This document shows, one piece after another, positions 1-6,881 of a stretch of 9,807 nucleotides of DNA. The position numbers were made by a program, and so were the translations under genes. Position 1 is the first letter of the stretch; the number at the start of each line of letters is the position of its first letter. The DNA comes from an uncultured Anaerosacchariphilus sp. (GTDB taxonomy: Bacteria > Bacillota > Clostridia > Lachnospirales > Lachnospiraceae), in NCBI GenBank assembly GCA_934373375.1, contig CAKROP010000053.1, forward strand, positions 1-9,807, written 5' to 3'. The notes beneath the pieces are model-generated. The model was not told the DNA's origin and did no database searches. It saw nothing but the letters and a program-made list of their open reading frames with translations.

Positions 1-1778
1 ATATCCCCATACCGCACCGGCCGGAAGTCTCCGGCGTCCCGATCCCAGACTTTTCCTTCTGTCATCACCCGGCGGATGCAGTCGGCCGCCGCATGGGCTT
101 CCAGTTCCCGGTCGGTCAGTTCGGCCTGGTCGGAGTCTTCTGTCTCGGGCAGAGAATCCTTGTTTTTCTCCAATAATAATAGTTCTGGTACGTTAATTCC
201 TTCCTCCGGCTCCGGCATCTCTGCCCCCAGATACAGCGCCGCCGCGCTGTCATAGGTGATGCCGCCCACGGCTTCCGTCATCAGCTTCTCGAAAACATCG
301 TTCGTCCCGTCCAGTACCTCTCTCCGGCTTCGGAAATTCTTATGCAGATCAATCCGAATCTCCGCTGCCTCATCACTCTGCGGATAAGTATGATACTTCT
401 CCATAAACAGCTCAGGTCTGGCCAGACGGAACCGGTAGATACTCTGCTTCACGTCACCCACCATGAACACATTGGGAACGCCCTGTCCACGGCTTACGCT
501 GTTTAGAATAATCTCCTGAATCAGGTTACTGTCCTGGTACTCATCAATCATAATCTGTGCGTACCGGGCGGACAGCTCCCGCGCCGCGTCGGTCGGCACG
601 ATCTTAAGCCCTCCATCCTCTCCGGTCTCCACATCCTCCACCAGAATCTCCAATGCCAGATGCTCCAGATCCGGAAAATCCGCCAGATTCTTAAGCCTCT
701 TCTTCTCCTGATACCGATCCGCGAATTCCGCCGTCAGGGAAAGCAGGACCTCCGTGGTTGGCGCAGCATTCTGAATCACCTCCAGCACGCCCGCCAGGGG
801 CAAATTGAAAAACTTCTCCTTCAGATCCTTCAGGCTCTTTTTCATCCCCTCTCGGAATGCTTTGATCTGATTCTTCCGTTCTTCCTCCACGCACGGATCC
901 TTCTTCGTAGAAAGCCGCGCAAAGGAAAGATCCGCCAACCGCTCCCGGATGTTCTCATAACTACGGCAGCTCAGAAGCTCCTGCACCTGAAGCAAATCCG
1001 CCTGCACCGCGTCCTCATACATATAGGGACCGCCCGGCAGACGGCAGATCTCCAGCATCCGCCGAATCTCCTGTTCCAGATCCACAAATGTCCGGTTTAC
1101 ATAATCCACCAAAAAACGCATCCAGGGGCTGCGCTCCAGCGCTTCCTCCGTCTGCGCCCTATAGGGCTCCATGCACTCCGCAAGCCATCGCTTCGGATAA
1201 GGATAGCTCACCGCAAACTCATAGAGCTGCAAAATCAGATTTTCAATGACCACATCGCTCTTTCCGGTGGCATAGGCCTCCACAAATTCCGTGAACTTTG
1301 CCCGTTCTTCCGGAGCCTCGGCGCCGTAATGCTCCTCCAGAAGCTCCTGCACCACATCACCTTTCAATAGCTTCAGCTCGCCCTCATCCCCGATACGGAA
1401 CGCCGGATCCAGATCTATCTGATGAAAATAATTTCGAATCACATACTGGCAGAAGCTGTCAATGGTGGTAATCTGCGCGCTGTGGATCAATGTCTGCTGC
1501 TTCTGCAGATGCTCATTTTCCGGATCCGCCTCCAGCCGTTTCTCCAGGGCCAGCCCCACACGCTCCCGCATCTCCGCAGCAGCGGCTTTTGTAAAGGTCA
1601 CCACCAGAAGCCGGTCCACATCCAGCGGTTTTTCTTCCTCGCCCTCTCCGCAGACCAGAGAAAGAATCCGTTCCACCAGAACCGCCGTCTTACCGGAACC
1701 GGCAGCCGCAGAAACCAGCACATTTTTATTTCTCACATCAATGACTTTTTTCTGTTCCTCGGTCCATCTGACGCTCAC
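1..1778 (-). CDS. addA: AddA helicase-nuclease subunit A (3' end cut off by window edge)
   Basis: AddA is the UvrD-like 3'-5' helicase and nuclease subunit of the AddAB complex, which resects DNA double-strand ends to a Chi-like site and prepares them for RecA. About 592 N-terminal residues are present. Family members run to roughly 1200, so the C-terminal helicase part and nuclease domain lie beyond the left edge. Visible superfamily 1 motifs, in order: Q-motif WTEEQ (residues 5-9), Walker A AAAGSGKT (24-31), motif Ia TFTKAAAAEM (61-70), TIDSFC (105-110), Walker B DEYQDSN (412-418), motif III VGDVKQSIYRFR (440-451) and motif IV HKNFRSR (about 479-485). The reading frame is open to the edge. 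The start is GTG: its GTGA overlaps the addB stop by four bases, and GGAGG sits seven bases upstream inside the end of addB, so translation is probably coupled to addB. The helicase motifs identify it clearly; the symbol rests also on the adjacent addB. Confidence 0.96.
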   Translation of the reverse strand, partial: MSVRWTEEQKKVIDVRNKNVLVSAAAGSGKTAVLVERILSLVCGEGEEEKPLDVDRLLVVTFTKAAAAEMRERVGLALEKRLEADPENEHLQKQQTLIHSAQITTIDSFCQYVIRNYFHQIDLDPAFRIGDEGELKLLKGDVVQELLEEHYGAEAPEERAKFTEFVEAYATGKSDVVIENLILQLYEFAVSYPYPKRWLAECMEPYRAQTEEALERSPWMRFLVDYVNRTFVDLEQEIRRMLEICRLPGGPYMYEDAVQADLLQVQELLSCRSYENIRERLADLSFARLSTKKDPCVEEERKNQIKAFREGMKKSLKDLKEKFFNLPLAGVLEVIQNAAPTTEVLLSLTAEFADRYQEKKRLKNLADFPDLEHLALEILVEDVETGEDGGLKIVPTDAARELSARYAQIMIDEYQDSNLIQEIILNSVSRGQGVPNVFMVGDVKQSIYRFRLARPELFMEKYHTYPQSDEAAEIRIDLHKNFRSRREVLDGTNDVFEKLMTEAVGGITYDSAAALYLGAEMPEPEEGINVPELLLLEKNKDSLPETEDSDQAELTDRELEAHAAADCIRRVMTEGKVWDRDAGDFRPVRYGD

Positions 1779-4700
1779 AGTTCTTCCTCCTCTATCCGCT
1801 TCCAGATTTCATCATCCCCGAAAACAGGCAGTCTCCGCCTGTGAAAGCCCTCTGTCTTGCTGTCCAGCCCACAGACGCCGCTGTAGGCGCAGTAATCGCA
1901 GGCCGTCTTTCCCTTCAGTTCGTATGGATTCACGTCCATCCGGCCATCCAGCACCTCCGAGCCAATTTTCTGGATTTTTCGGTTGACATAACGCGAAAGT
2001 GCCGCGAACTGTTCGCCGCTGGCCACCGGAGAACCGGCACGCAGGGAACCATCTTTATTATAAGCAATGGGCAGCACCTGTGACCGTCCCGGCATAGACT
2101 GATCGAGGCGCTTAATAATCTCCGGATCCCCATTGATAAGCCCGTTTGGTTTCAGCTTCTCCAGTACCCGGGCTGTCACATCCGCTTCCTCTCCATCCAT
2201 ATCCAGCACCGGATCCTGTATCTGATAATACAGTACGCCAGCCGGGAGAACCTCTTTGTCGGGATGCTCCTTCTTCATCAGCTCCATGGCCGCGTTCAGA
2301 TAAATCACCAGCTGCAGCTGCAGTCCGTGGTACAGCGCCAACAGCTGAAACGACGTAGTTCCGGACTTATAATCGATGACCTTCACATACACATGCTCCG
2401 CATCCTCGCAGGTATCCACCCGGTCGATCCGGCCCCGGAGCTTCAACTGCTCCTCCGGAGATAATTCGATATGGATGGATTCCAGATCCGACACGCCGGA
2501 AAATGAAATCTCATAATTTTCCGGTGTGAACATCCCTTTTCGAATCTGCTCCCCAAGCGCCCAGACCGTCCGTTTCAAAATCCGGGCCATTCGTCGAATC
2601 ATATAGTTGTTGCGGGCAGAGCTGTTCAATACCGTATTGCCATAATCTATGGTCAAAGAGGCCAGACATTCTTCCACCCATTCATCCGCCACTTCCCTGG
2701 GCAGCGTCTTCCAGGTATAGTCGCTGGCATCCAGCTTCTTCGAAAATGCCTCCAGGGTCTCATGGAAAATATTTCCCATGTCCACCGGCGCAAACTCGTA
2801 CTGCTCCCGCTCGGACAGCTTCAATCCATACATGAGGAAATGGGCGTAAGCGCAGGCTGCGTACTGCTCCAGTCTGGTCACGCTGTTCTCCAGCACCGTT
2901 CCGTACAGGGCATGGGCTACCGCCTTGCCAAGCTTCGTATCCTGATGAGCGGAAAACGCCCCGTCCAGAAGCTGGGTCAGCTTTTCCTCGTACCGCTCCT
3001 GCTTCGCGTACCAGCGGTACAGCTCGTAGAACTGCGCGCTGCCCCGACCCTCCCGGTACTCTTTCAGTCCCTCGATAAGCAGGCGCACGCCCTCCCGTTC
3101 CGTTCGCGGAAGTCCGTTTTCTCGCTGCACCTTCTCCTGCTTTAATTCCAGTTCCGGGAATAACCGTTTCATCACATTCATCAGATAGGACGGACGAAGC
3201 GCCTTGCCGCCGTTGTCCAGCAGCGTACAGGAAAGATAAAGCTGGTCCGATGGCTTCGTCAGATTCAGATACAGATAAAACCGCTGAATATAGCCCTGCT
3301 CCCGGGCTGTCGGAGCCAGCTCCATACCGGATATCCGAAGCTGTTCCCGCTCCATATCCGATAACAGACCTGCCCGGGACATATTCTTTGGAACGCTGCC
3401 CTCATTGACGCCCAGGAAAAAGAGTACCTTAACGTCTTTCAGACGGGTACGTTCCATATCCCCGGCCATGACCTGATCGACTCCGGGCGGGATCACGCCG
3501 ACCCTGACTTCCGCAAAACCGGCCTCCAAAATCTCCGTATACTCCCGAATGGTCAGTTCTTCCTCGCCCAGCAGATCCACCAGCTTATCCAGCAAATCCA
3601 TCAAAATACCGTAAATCTGATGATACTCCTTGGCCAGCACCTCATTATGTTCCCGCTTGAATCGTTCCTCAAAAACGGCCAGCCTGCCCTGGATGCCCTT
3701 TTTCGCAATCAATTCATAGAGCGCTGTCGTCCTGGTACGGACATCCACTGCTTTTTTCCGCTGTATTTTCACAAAGGGAAGCAAGTCCTCTGCCACCCGG
3801 GCCCGGTAACCGTCGATCTGCTCCAGTTCTTCTTCCGTGAGTCCTTTATAACTACGAATAAAACGTTCTTCCCATCGCTTCGCGCCGCGAACGCCCAACG
3901 CCAGCACATAATTTTCCAGCAGATCCACCTCTTCCGACTCCATACCGGACAGGCCGCTCCGCAGGTACCGGAACACCGATTCGTAAGAGAAATCCTGCTC
4001 CGCAATCTCCAGCAGCGCCCGGATGAATTCTACGAAGGGATTCTTCAGGATACTGCGCTTATTGTCCAGGAAGCAGGGGATCTCATAGTCCGCCAGTATC
4101 CGCTCCAGCACCAGGCTGTAGCTCTCCATGTCTCCGGTGATCAGGGCAAAATCCCGGTAGTGATAGTGCTTCTCGCGAATCAGCTCCCGGATCCGGCCGG
4201 CGGCCCAGGCGACCTCTTCCTCCGGATTTTTGAGAACGTGAAGGCTGATCTGGTTGGGTGTCACTTTGTCCTCCACTTTGCGCTCCGCCGCATAGTCAGA
4301 GCTCGTCTGTGTATCCGGTTGAGCTGCCTGCGGATATCTCTGCCATCGCAGCCGGAACAGATTCTGCTCAAGCCACCAAAGCTCCCCGCCCGCCGCAAAC
4401 CGGCTCTTCTCCCCGGGGTGTACCCAGATGGGCTCCTCCTCCCGGACATTCACTTCCTGGGCCAGCCGCTTCAGCCCTGCCACCGTCTTCTTACTCAGGT
4501 AAAAAAGCTGGTGCTCCCCCTCCACATGATAGGGATTCTCCCGCTCATCGATGGTCACCGTCACCATAACCTTCTTTGCGTACAGCATCAGCTTCTGCAT
4601 CAACTTATTCTGAATCGGCGTGAAACCGGTAAAGCCGTCCAGCACAATGACGCTCTCCCGGATCATTTGCGACCGCTCCGCTACCCGGCACAGCACCTCC

Positions 4701-5242
4701 AGCAGCTCCGCCGCCGTAATATACTGATCCGCCAGATAGGCGTGAAACGCCTTGTAAAGCACCTGCACATCGCATAATTTATAATATAGATGAGGCTTCT
4801 CCTTACTCTTCTCCAGGAAATCCGCCAGCGCCTCCTCCGTCACTGCGTACTGGGTCAGCTCGGAAATCAGTGATTTAATCTCGCTGATATACCCCATTTT
4901 CTTCAAATTCCCACCGAGGACCTTCAGTTCCCCTTTTCGCTCCTGGGCGATTTTCCGCAGCACCAGATTCTTACCGGTCTCCTCCAGTACCTTTCCCACC
5001 CGGGTTCCGGTCTCCTCAAACACCCGGTAAGCCAGCCGCTGAAAGCTTAAAATGTCAATGTTCAGGATACCGCCGTCCGGATGCAGCCGCACCAGCTCCT
5101 TCTGGGTCTGCATGGTAAACTGCTCCGGCACGATCACCAGATAGCTTTGATCCGGATGCCGGATGGAATCCTCGATCACACTCCGAAATAAAGTATAAGA
5201 TTTTCCCGCGCCGGAATTACCGAAAATGAATTGCAGGGACAT
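1775..5242 (-). CDS. addB: AddB helicase-nuclease subunit B with iron-sulfur nuclease domain
   Basis: AddB is the second subunit of the AddAB double-strand-break resection complex. In the family it cuts one strand and carries the Chi-recognition function, with a C-terminal RecB-type nuclease stapled by a 4Fe-4S cluster. The protein is 1155 residues, close to the usual length. Residues 8-15 form a Walker A motif (GNSGAGKS). The nuclease shows GRIDRVD (D940, D943) and DYKSG (D957, K959), followed by a QLQLVIYL helix. Four cysteines have the expected cluster layout: C797, then C1115-x2-C1118-x5-C1124. The nuclease therefore looks intact. ATG is preceded by AGGAG with seven bases spacing. A pilin-like gene ends 30 bases upstream with no hairpin between, and addA overlaps the stop by four bases, so all three are probably one transcript. 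No frameshift or truncation is seen. Confidence 0.97.
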   Translation of the reverse strand: MSLQFIFGNSGAGKSYTLFRSVIEDSIRHPDQSYLVIVPEQFTMQTQKELVRLHPDGGILNIDILSFQRLAYRVFEETGTRVGKVLEETGKNLVLRKIAQERKGELKVLGGNLKKMGYISEIKSLISELTQYAVTEEALADFLEKSKEKPHLYYKLCDVQVLYKAFHAYLADQYITAAELLEVLCRVAERSQMIRESVIVLDGFTGFTPIQNKLMQKLMLYAKKVMVTVTIDERENPYHVEGEHQLFYLSKKTVAGLKRLAQEVNVREEEPIWVHPGEKSRFAAGGELWWLEQNLFRLRWQRYPQAAQPDTQTSSDYAAERKVEDKVTPNQISLHVLKNPEEEVAWAAGRIRELIREKHYHYRDFALITGDMESYSLVLERILADYEIPCFLDNKRSILKNPFVEFIRALLEIAEQDFSYESVFRYLRSGLSGMESEEVDLLENYVLALGVRGAKRWEERFIRSYKGLTEEELEQIDGYRARVAEDLLPFVKIQRKKAVDVRTRTTALYELIAKKGIQGRLAVFEERFKREHNEVLAKEYHQIYGILMDLLDKLVDLLGEEELTIREYTEILEAGFAEVRVGVIPPGVDQVMAGDMERTRLKDVKVLFFLGVNEGSVPKNMSRAGLLSDMEREQLRISGMELAPTAREQGYIQRFYLYLNLTKPSDQLYLSCTLLDNGGKALRPSYLMNVMKRLFPELELKQEKVQRENGLPRTEREGVRLLIEGLKEYREGRGSAQFYELYRWYAKQERYEEKLTQLLDGAFSAHQDTKLGKAVAHALYGTVLENSVTRLEQYAACAYAHFLMYGLKLSEREQYEFAPVDMGNIFHETLEAFSKKLDASDYTWKTLPREVADEWVEECLASLTIDYGNTVLNSSARNNYMIRRMARILKRTVWALGEQIRKGMFTPENYEISFSGVSDLESIHIELSPEEQLKLRGRIDRVDTCEDAEHVYVKVIDYKSGTTSFQLLALYHGLQLQLVIYLNAAMELMKKEHPDKEVLPAGVLYYQIQDPVLDMDGEEADVTARVLEKLKPNGLINGDPEIIKRLDQSMPGRSQVLPIAYNKDGSLRAGSPVASGEQFAALSRYVNRKIQKIGSEVLDGRMDVNPYELKGKTACDYCAYSGVCGLDSKTEGFHRRRLPVFGDDEIWKRIEEEEL

Positions 5243-5272
5243 GGCGTTCTCCTTCCTTGCTTTTCTCTGTCT

Positions 5273-5896
5273 TTAAAGCACCTTTCCGTTTTTCTCACAG
5301 ACAGGATCCTGTCCCTCCGTCATGGTCACCAAATAACCGTCCTTTCCAAAATTCAGTGCAAGAATCTGGCAGTTCTTATCATAAAAAATCTGAATAAATA
5401 CCGCATTCTCCGGTACCTTACTTCCAAAATTGTTTTTCATATTTACCTTCAGAGACTGCCCCTGTATCGGAACACTGGCATTGCCAAACTGATACTGGGG
5501 ATTCGTCTTGTCGGTGCTTTCCAGGTAGATCAGTACCTGCTGGCCAATCATCTGGCTGGCAGTCAAATTTTTTGTATGCCACTTCTGCAGTTCATCCGAA
5601 AGTGTCGAATTTGATATTCTGCCAAGGTTGTTATATTTTATTCCATTGATGGTGCATGAATTTGTCATAGACTTCTGCATCGCTGTGTCATTGATATGCA
5701 GTCCGTAATACTCAGAAGCCGCTGCCTGCGCAGCCGTCCAGACTCCCTTTGCTTCCGCTGTAATCTTCTTTTCCCTGGCTCTGTCAATGTATCCGGTCAA
5801 AGCCGGCACAAGCAAGGCTGCAAGAATTGCCAGAATAACCAGTACAACAATAAGCTCCACTAAGGTAAAACCCTGTTTATTTTTTTTTGACTTCAT
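5273..5896 (-). CDS. Type IV pilin-like / pseudopilin protein with class III signal peptide
   Basis: This 207-residue protein has a classic prepilin N-terminus. A short basic leader (MKSKKNKQG, residues 1-9) is followed by FTLVELIVVLVILAILAALL, so a prepilin peptidase should cut between G9 and F10 and leave the conserved glutamate at mature position 5 (E14). Residues 10 to about 32 form the single hydrophobic helix that anchors and assembles such subunits; a charged stretch (DRAREKK) and a polar, probably extracytoplasmic head follow. The head has three cysteines and no domain I can name. The start is taken at 5896: AAGGGG lies ten bases upstream, while an in-frame ATG at 5905 is only one base from that site, and longer in-frame versions would start upstream of the promoter. 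It precedes addB by 30 bases with no terminator. The gene is visibly AT-richer than addB. No peptidase, ATPase or other pilus gene is in the window, so pilus, secretion or DNA-uptake use cannot be decided. Confidence 0.85.
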   Translation of the reverse strand: MKSKKNKQGFTLVELIVVLVILAILAALLVPALTGYIDRAREKKITAEAKGVWTAAQAAASEYYGLHINDTAMQKSMTNSCTINGIKYNNLGRISNSTLSDELQKWHTKNLTASQMIGQQVLIYLESTDKTNPQYQFGNASVPIQGQSLKVNMKNNFGSKVPENAVFIQIFYDKNCQILALNFGKDGYLVTMTEGQDPVCEKNGKVL

Positions 5897-5989
5897 CTTT
5901 ATCATTCCCCTTGTATATTCTGCGATACTTCCTATCGTTTTTCTGTGAATTTCACTGCGTTTATATGATGATACGCGATGTCTATATGG

Positions 5990-5998
5990 ATTATAGCA
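5990..5998 (-). promoter_or_regulatory. Extended -10 promoter for the pilin-like gene (and probably addBA)
   Basis: On the minus strand the sequence reads TGCTATAAT: a perfect TATAAT (5995-5990) preceded by TG one base before it, the extended -10 arrangement. No good -35 hexamer stands 16-18 bases upstream, as is usual for this class. Transcription would begin near 5983 and give a leader of about 87 bases. The leader contains an 11-base palindrome GTGAATTTCAC (5945-5955) and a small stem-loop CGATA-N5-TATCG (5923-5937). It lies just downstream of the hairpin that closes the preceding transcript, which supports an independent start. Inferred from sequence only. Confidence 0.6.
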
Positions 5999-6030
5999 TA
6001 TTGTGTTTTGCTTTAGTAGGGGAATTTTCC

Positions 6031-6078
6031 ACACAACAAATCAGCGGGCATCAACTCTACTTACATTGATACCCGCTG
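6031..6078 (-). terminator. Putative intrinsic terminator of the intergenic RNA
   Basis: On the minus strand CAGCGGGTATCAA (6078-6066) pairs with TTGATGCCCGCTG (6054-6042), a 13-bp stem with one G-U wobble and an 11-base loop. It is followed by ATTTGTTGTGT, which is U-rich but interrupted by G. The wobble forms only in the minus-strand RNA; the plus strand would have a C-A mismatch and no T-run, so the minus strand is favoured. The next promoter begins about 30 bases further on. The imperfect U-run leaves termination efficiency uncertain, and some read-through into the pilin gene is possible. Confidence 0.6.
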
Positions 6079-6392
6079 CTAAACTATGCTGTCCATTGGA
6101 CTAATACCTCATTTCTTTATTCTGTTTTCAGTTTCTTTTATTTCTTTTTATTCTGAAGTCTCATAGACTTTTTTCGTTCGATTTCTTCTGTCTTCGGTTT
6201 TTGTTTTTCGATCTTCTGTAAAGTTCATTTGTACCGGTTTGTTTTTCCTTCTTCTTTTCTCATCCGGCTTTTTCTTCTTTTTTACCGATTCTCATCGAAC
6301 GATTGGTTTACGGTTACCTTTTTCCTGCCTTCCGTAATTCTGCTTTTGATTAAGATTGACATCTTTCTGAAAGCTTTCTTAGGAAGTCCCTC

Positions 6393-6483
6393 TTAAGTCT
6401 TCGGCGGTCCGTACCTCTCTTTTCTCAGATTATGGGGTGATTCGTTAAGTTCCTGTTGGACTGTACCTCCTTTGCTTAGATTA
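6393..6483. repeat. Two imperfect direct repeats of about 40 bases, 52 bases apart
   Basis: Copy 1 (6393-6432) and copy 2 (6445-6483) both run, on the plus strand, from TTAAGT through a GG-C-GTACCTC core to CT(C/T)AGATTA. The GTACCTC cores are at 6411-6417 and 6463-6469. A looser third relative of the core, GGACTAATACCTC, sits at 6098-6110. On the minus strand the cores read GAGGTAC. In RNA, the ends of each copy could pair over four bases (UAAG/CUUA in one, UGAG/CUUA in the other), so the difference between copies keeps pairing through a G-U. The repeat lies inside the candidate non-coding RNA and may be a duplicated structural module. Confidence 0.5.
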
Positions 6484-6600
6484 CTCATTCTCTATGTTAA
6501 ATATAACTGGGTTATATTTAAGAAGATAGTTGAGTTGTTTTTCGCTCCTTTTCTTGTGGAGCTTTTGTTTTGTTTTTTCGTGTTCCTTATCTTTAATTGT

Positions 6601-6629
6601 ATTATAGCGGGACTTCTTCCGTTTGTCAA
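6601..6629 (-). promoter_or_regulatory. Consensus sigma-A promoter of the intergenic RNA
   Basis: The minus strand carries a perfect TTGACA (6629-6624), a spacer of exactly 17 bases, and a perfect TATAAT (6606-6601). The 30 bases upstream of the -35 box are almost pure A/T with A-runs, like an UP element. Transcription should begin near 6594. A fully consensus promoter with such an upstream region suggests strong, constitutive transcription, more typical of an abundant RNA than of the weakly expressed recombination genes further down. Confidence 0.8.
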
Positions 6630-6762
6630 CACTTATTTTTAATTTATTTTAAGTTTTTTCTTCTTTTATTGTTTTATTTGTGCAAATATTTTATTATTTT
6701 CTGACATTATGAAGCTATTTACAGGAACAAGTTTTCTTTGTTTGCTCCACCATAAATGACAA

Positions 6763-6794
6763 GAAAGCCAGAGAGCTGCAACTCTCTGGCTTTC
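6763..6794 (-). terminator. Intrinsic terminator of the pst-phoU operon
   Basis: GAAAGCCAGAGAG (6763-6775) and CTCTCTGGCTTTC (6782-6794) form a perfect 13-bp inverted repeat with a 6-base loop, about 90 bases after the phoU stop. In the minus-strand RNA the stem is followed by UUGUCAUUUAU, a moderate U-run. On the plus strand ATTTTGTATTCT follows, so it could also stop transcription from the other side. A second, smaller inverted repeat, TGTGATA-N4-TATCACA (6831-6848), lies between the phoU stop and this hairpin. From here to the promoter at 6629 the sequence is A/T-rich and I see only a weak hairpin at 6724-6748. Confidence 0.8.
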
Positions 6795-6881
6795 ATTTTG
6801 TATTCTCTTGGAATACTGCTATCATTTGCCTGTGATAACTATATCACAACTTTCTCAGAACTTCAAGCCTCCAGGCGGCAT

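Larger units (their letters stand above)
6031..6594 (-). ncRNA. Candidate large structured non-coding RNA, about 560 nt, family not recognised
   Basis: The stretch lies between a consensus promoter (6601-6629) and a terminator-like hairpin (6042-6078) and has no ribosome-site-supported open reading frame. The predicted transcript is A-rich and holds many local helices. These are GCTCC/GGAGC (6562-6544); a composite stem at 6535-6483 with an 11-bp perfect helix, triloop CCA, and two outer helices (CTAT/ATAG, ACTCA/TGAGT); TTACGG/CCGTAA (6337-6308); TCGAT-GAGA-ATCGG (6298-6285), closed by a GNRA-type GAGA loop; AAGTCT-ATG-AGACTT (6170-6156); and GTCC-AAT-GGAC (6101-6091). An imperfect repeat lies at 6393-6483. 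A strong AAAGGAGGT occurs near 6473-6465 but no start codon follows at a usable distance. The size is in the range of large ornate RNAs such as ROOL or OLE, but I cannot match any of them by eye. Alternatives are a very long pilin leader or decayed DNA. Confidence 0.5.

Noticed and set aside
660..1370. Plus-strand open frame of 236 codons
   Set aside because: It lies antisense to addA, whose helicase motifs run through this interval; leucine/histidine/arginine-rich content is typical of a shadow frame.
3620..4777. Plus-strand open frame of 385 codons
   Set aside because: It is antisense to addB, which is complete and full length; the frame has no ribosome site or recognisable domain and reads like a shadow of GC-biased codons.
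5897..5998. A c-di-GMP riboswitch in the pilin leader, as found before some clostridial pilin genes
   Set aside because: The leader is only about 87 bases and shows none of the conserved GEMM-type sequence blocks or paired arms; only short hairpins are visible.
5897..6034. Longer N-terminal version of the pilin-like protein starting at 6034
   Set aside because: It would begin upstream of the predicted promoter and put about 46 extra residues before a complete, correctly placed prepilin leader; the ribosome site fits the start at 5896.
6356..6384. TTGACA on the plus strand at 6356-6361 as a plus-strand promoter
   Set aside because: The hexamer 17 bases downstream is TTAGGA, a poor -10, and no plus-strand gene or long frame follows.
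6465..6473. Strong AAAGGAGGT on the minus strand as a ribosome site for a small protein
   Set aside because: No ATG, GTG or TTG follows within a usable distance; it is part of the repeated GAGGTAC core of the candidate RNA.
6031..6880. CRISPR array, tRNA, retron or mobile element in the intergenic stretch
   Set aside because: There are no regularly spaced identical repeats, no cloverleaf, no reverse transcriptase or transposase nearby, and no terminal inverted repeats with target duplications.
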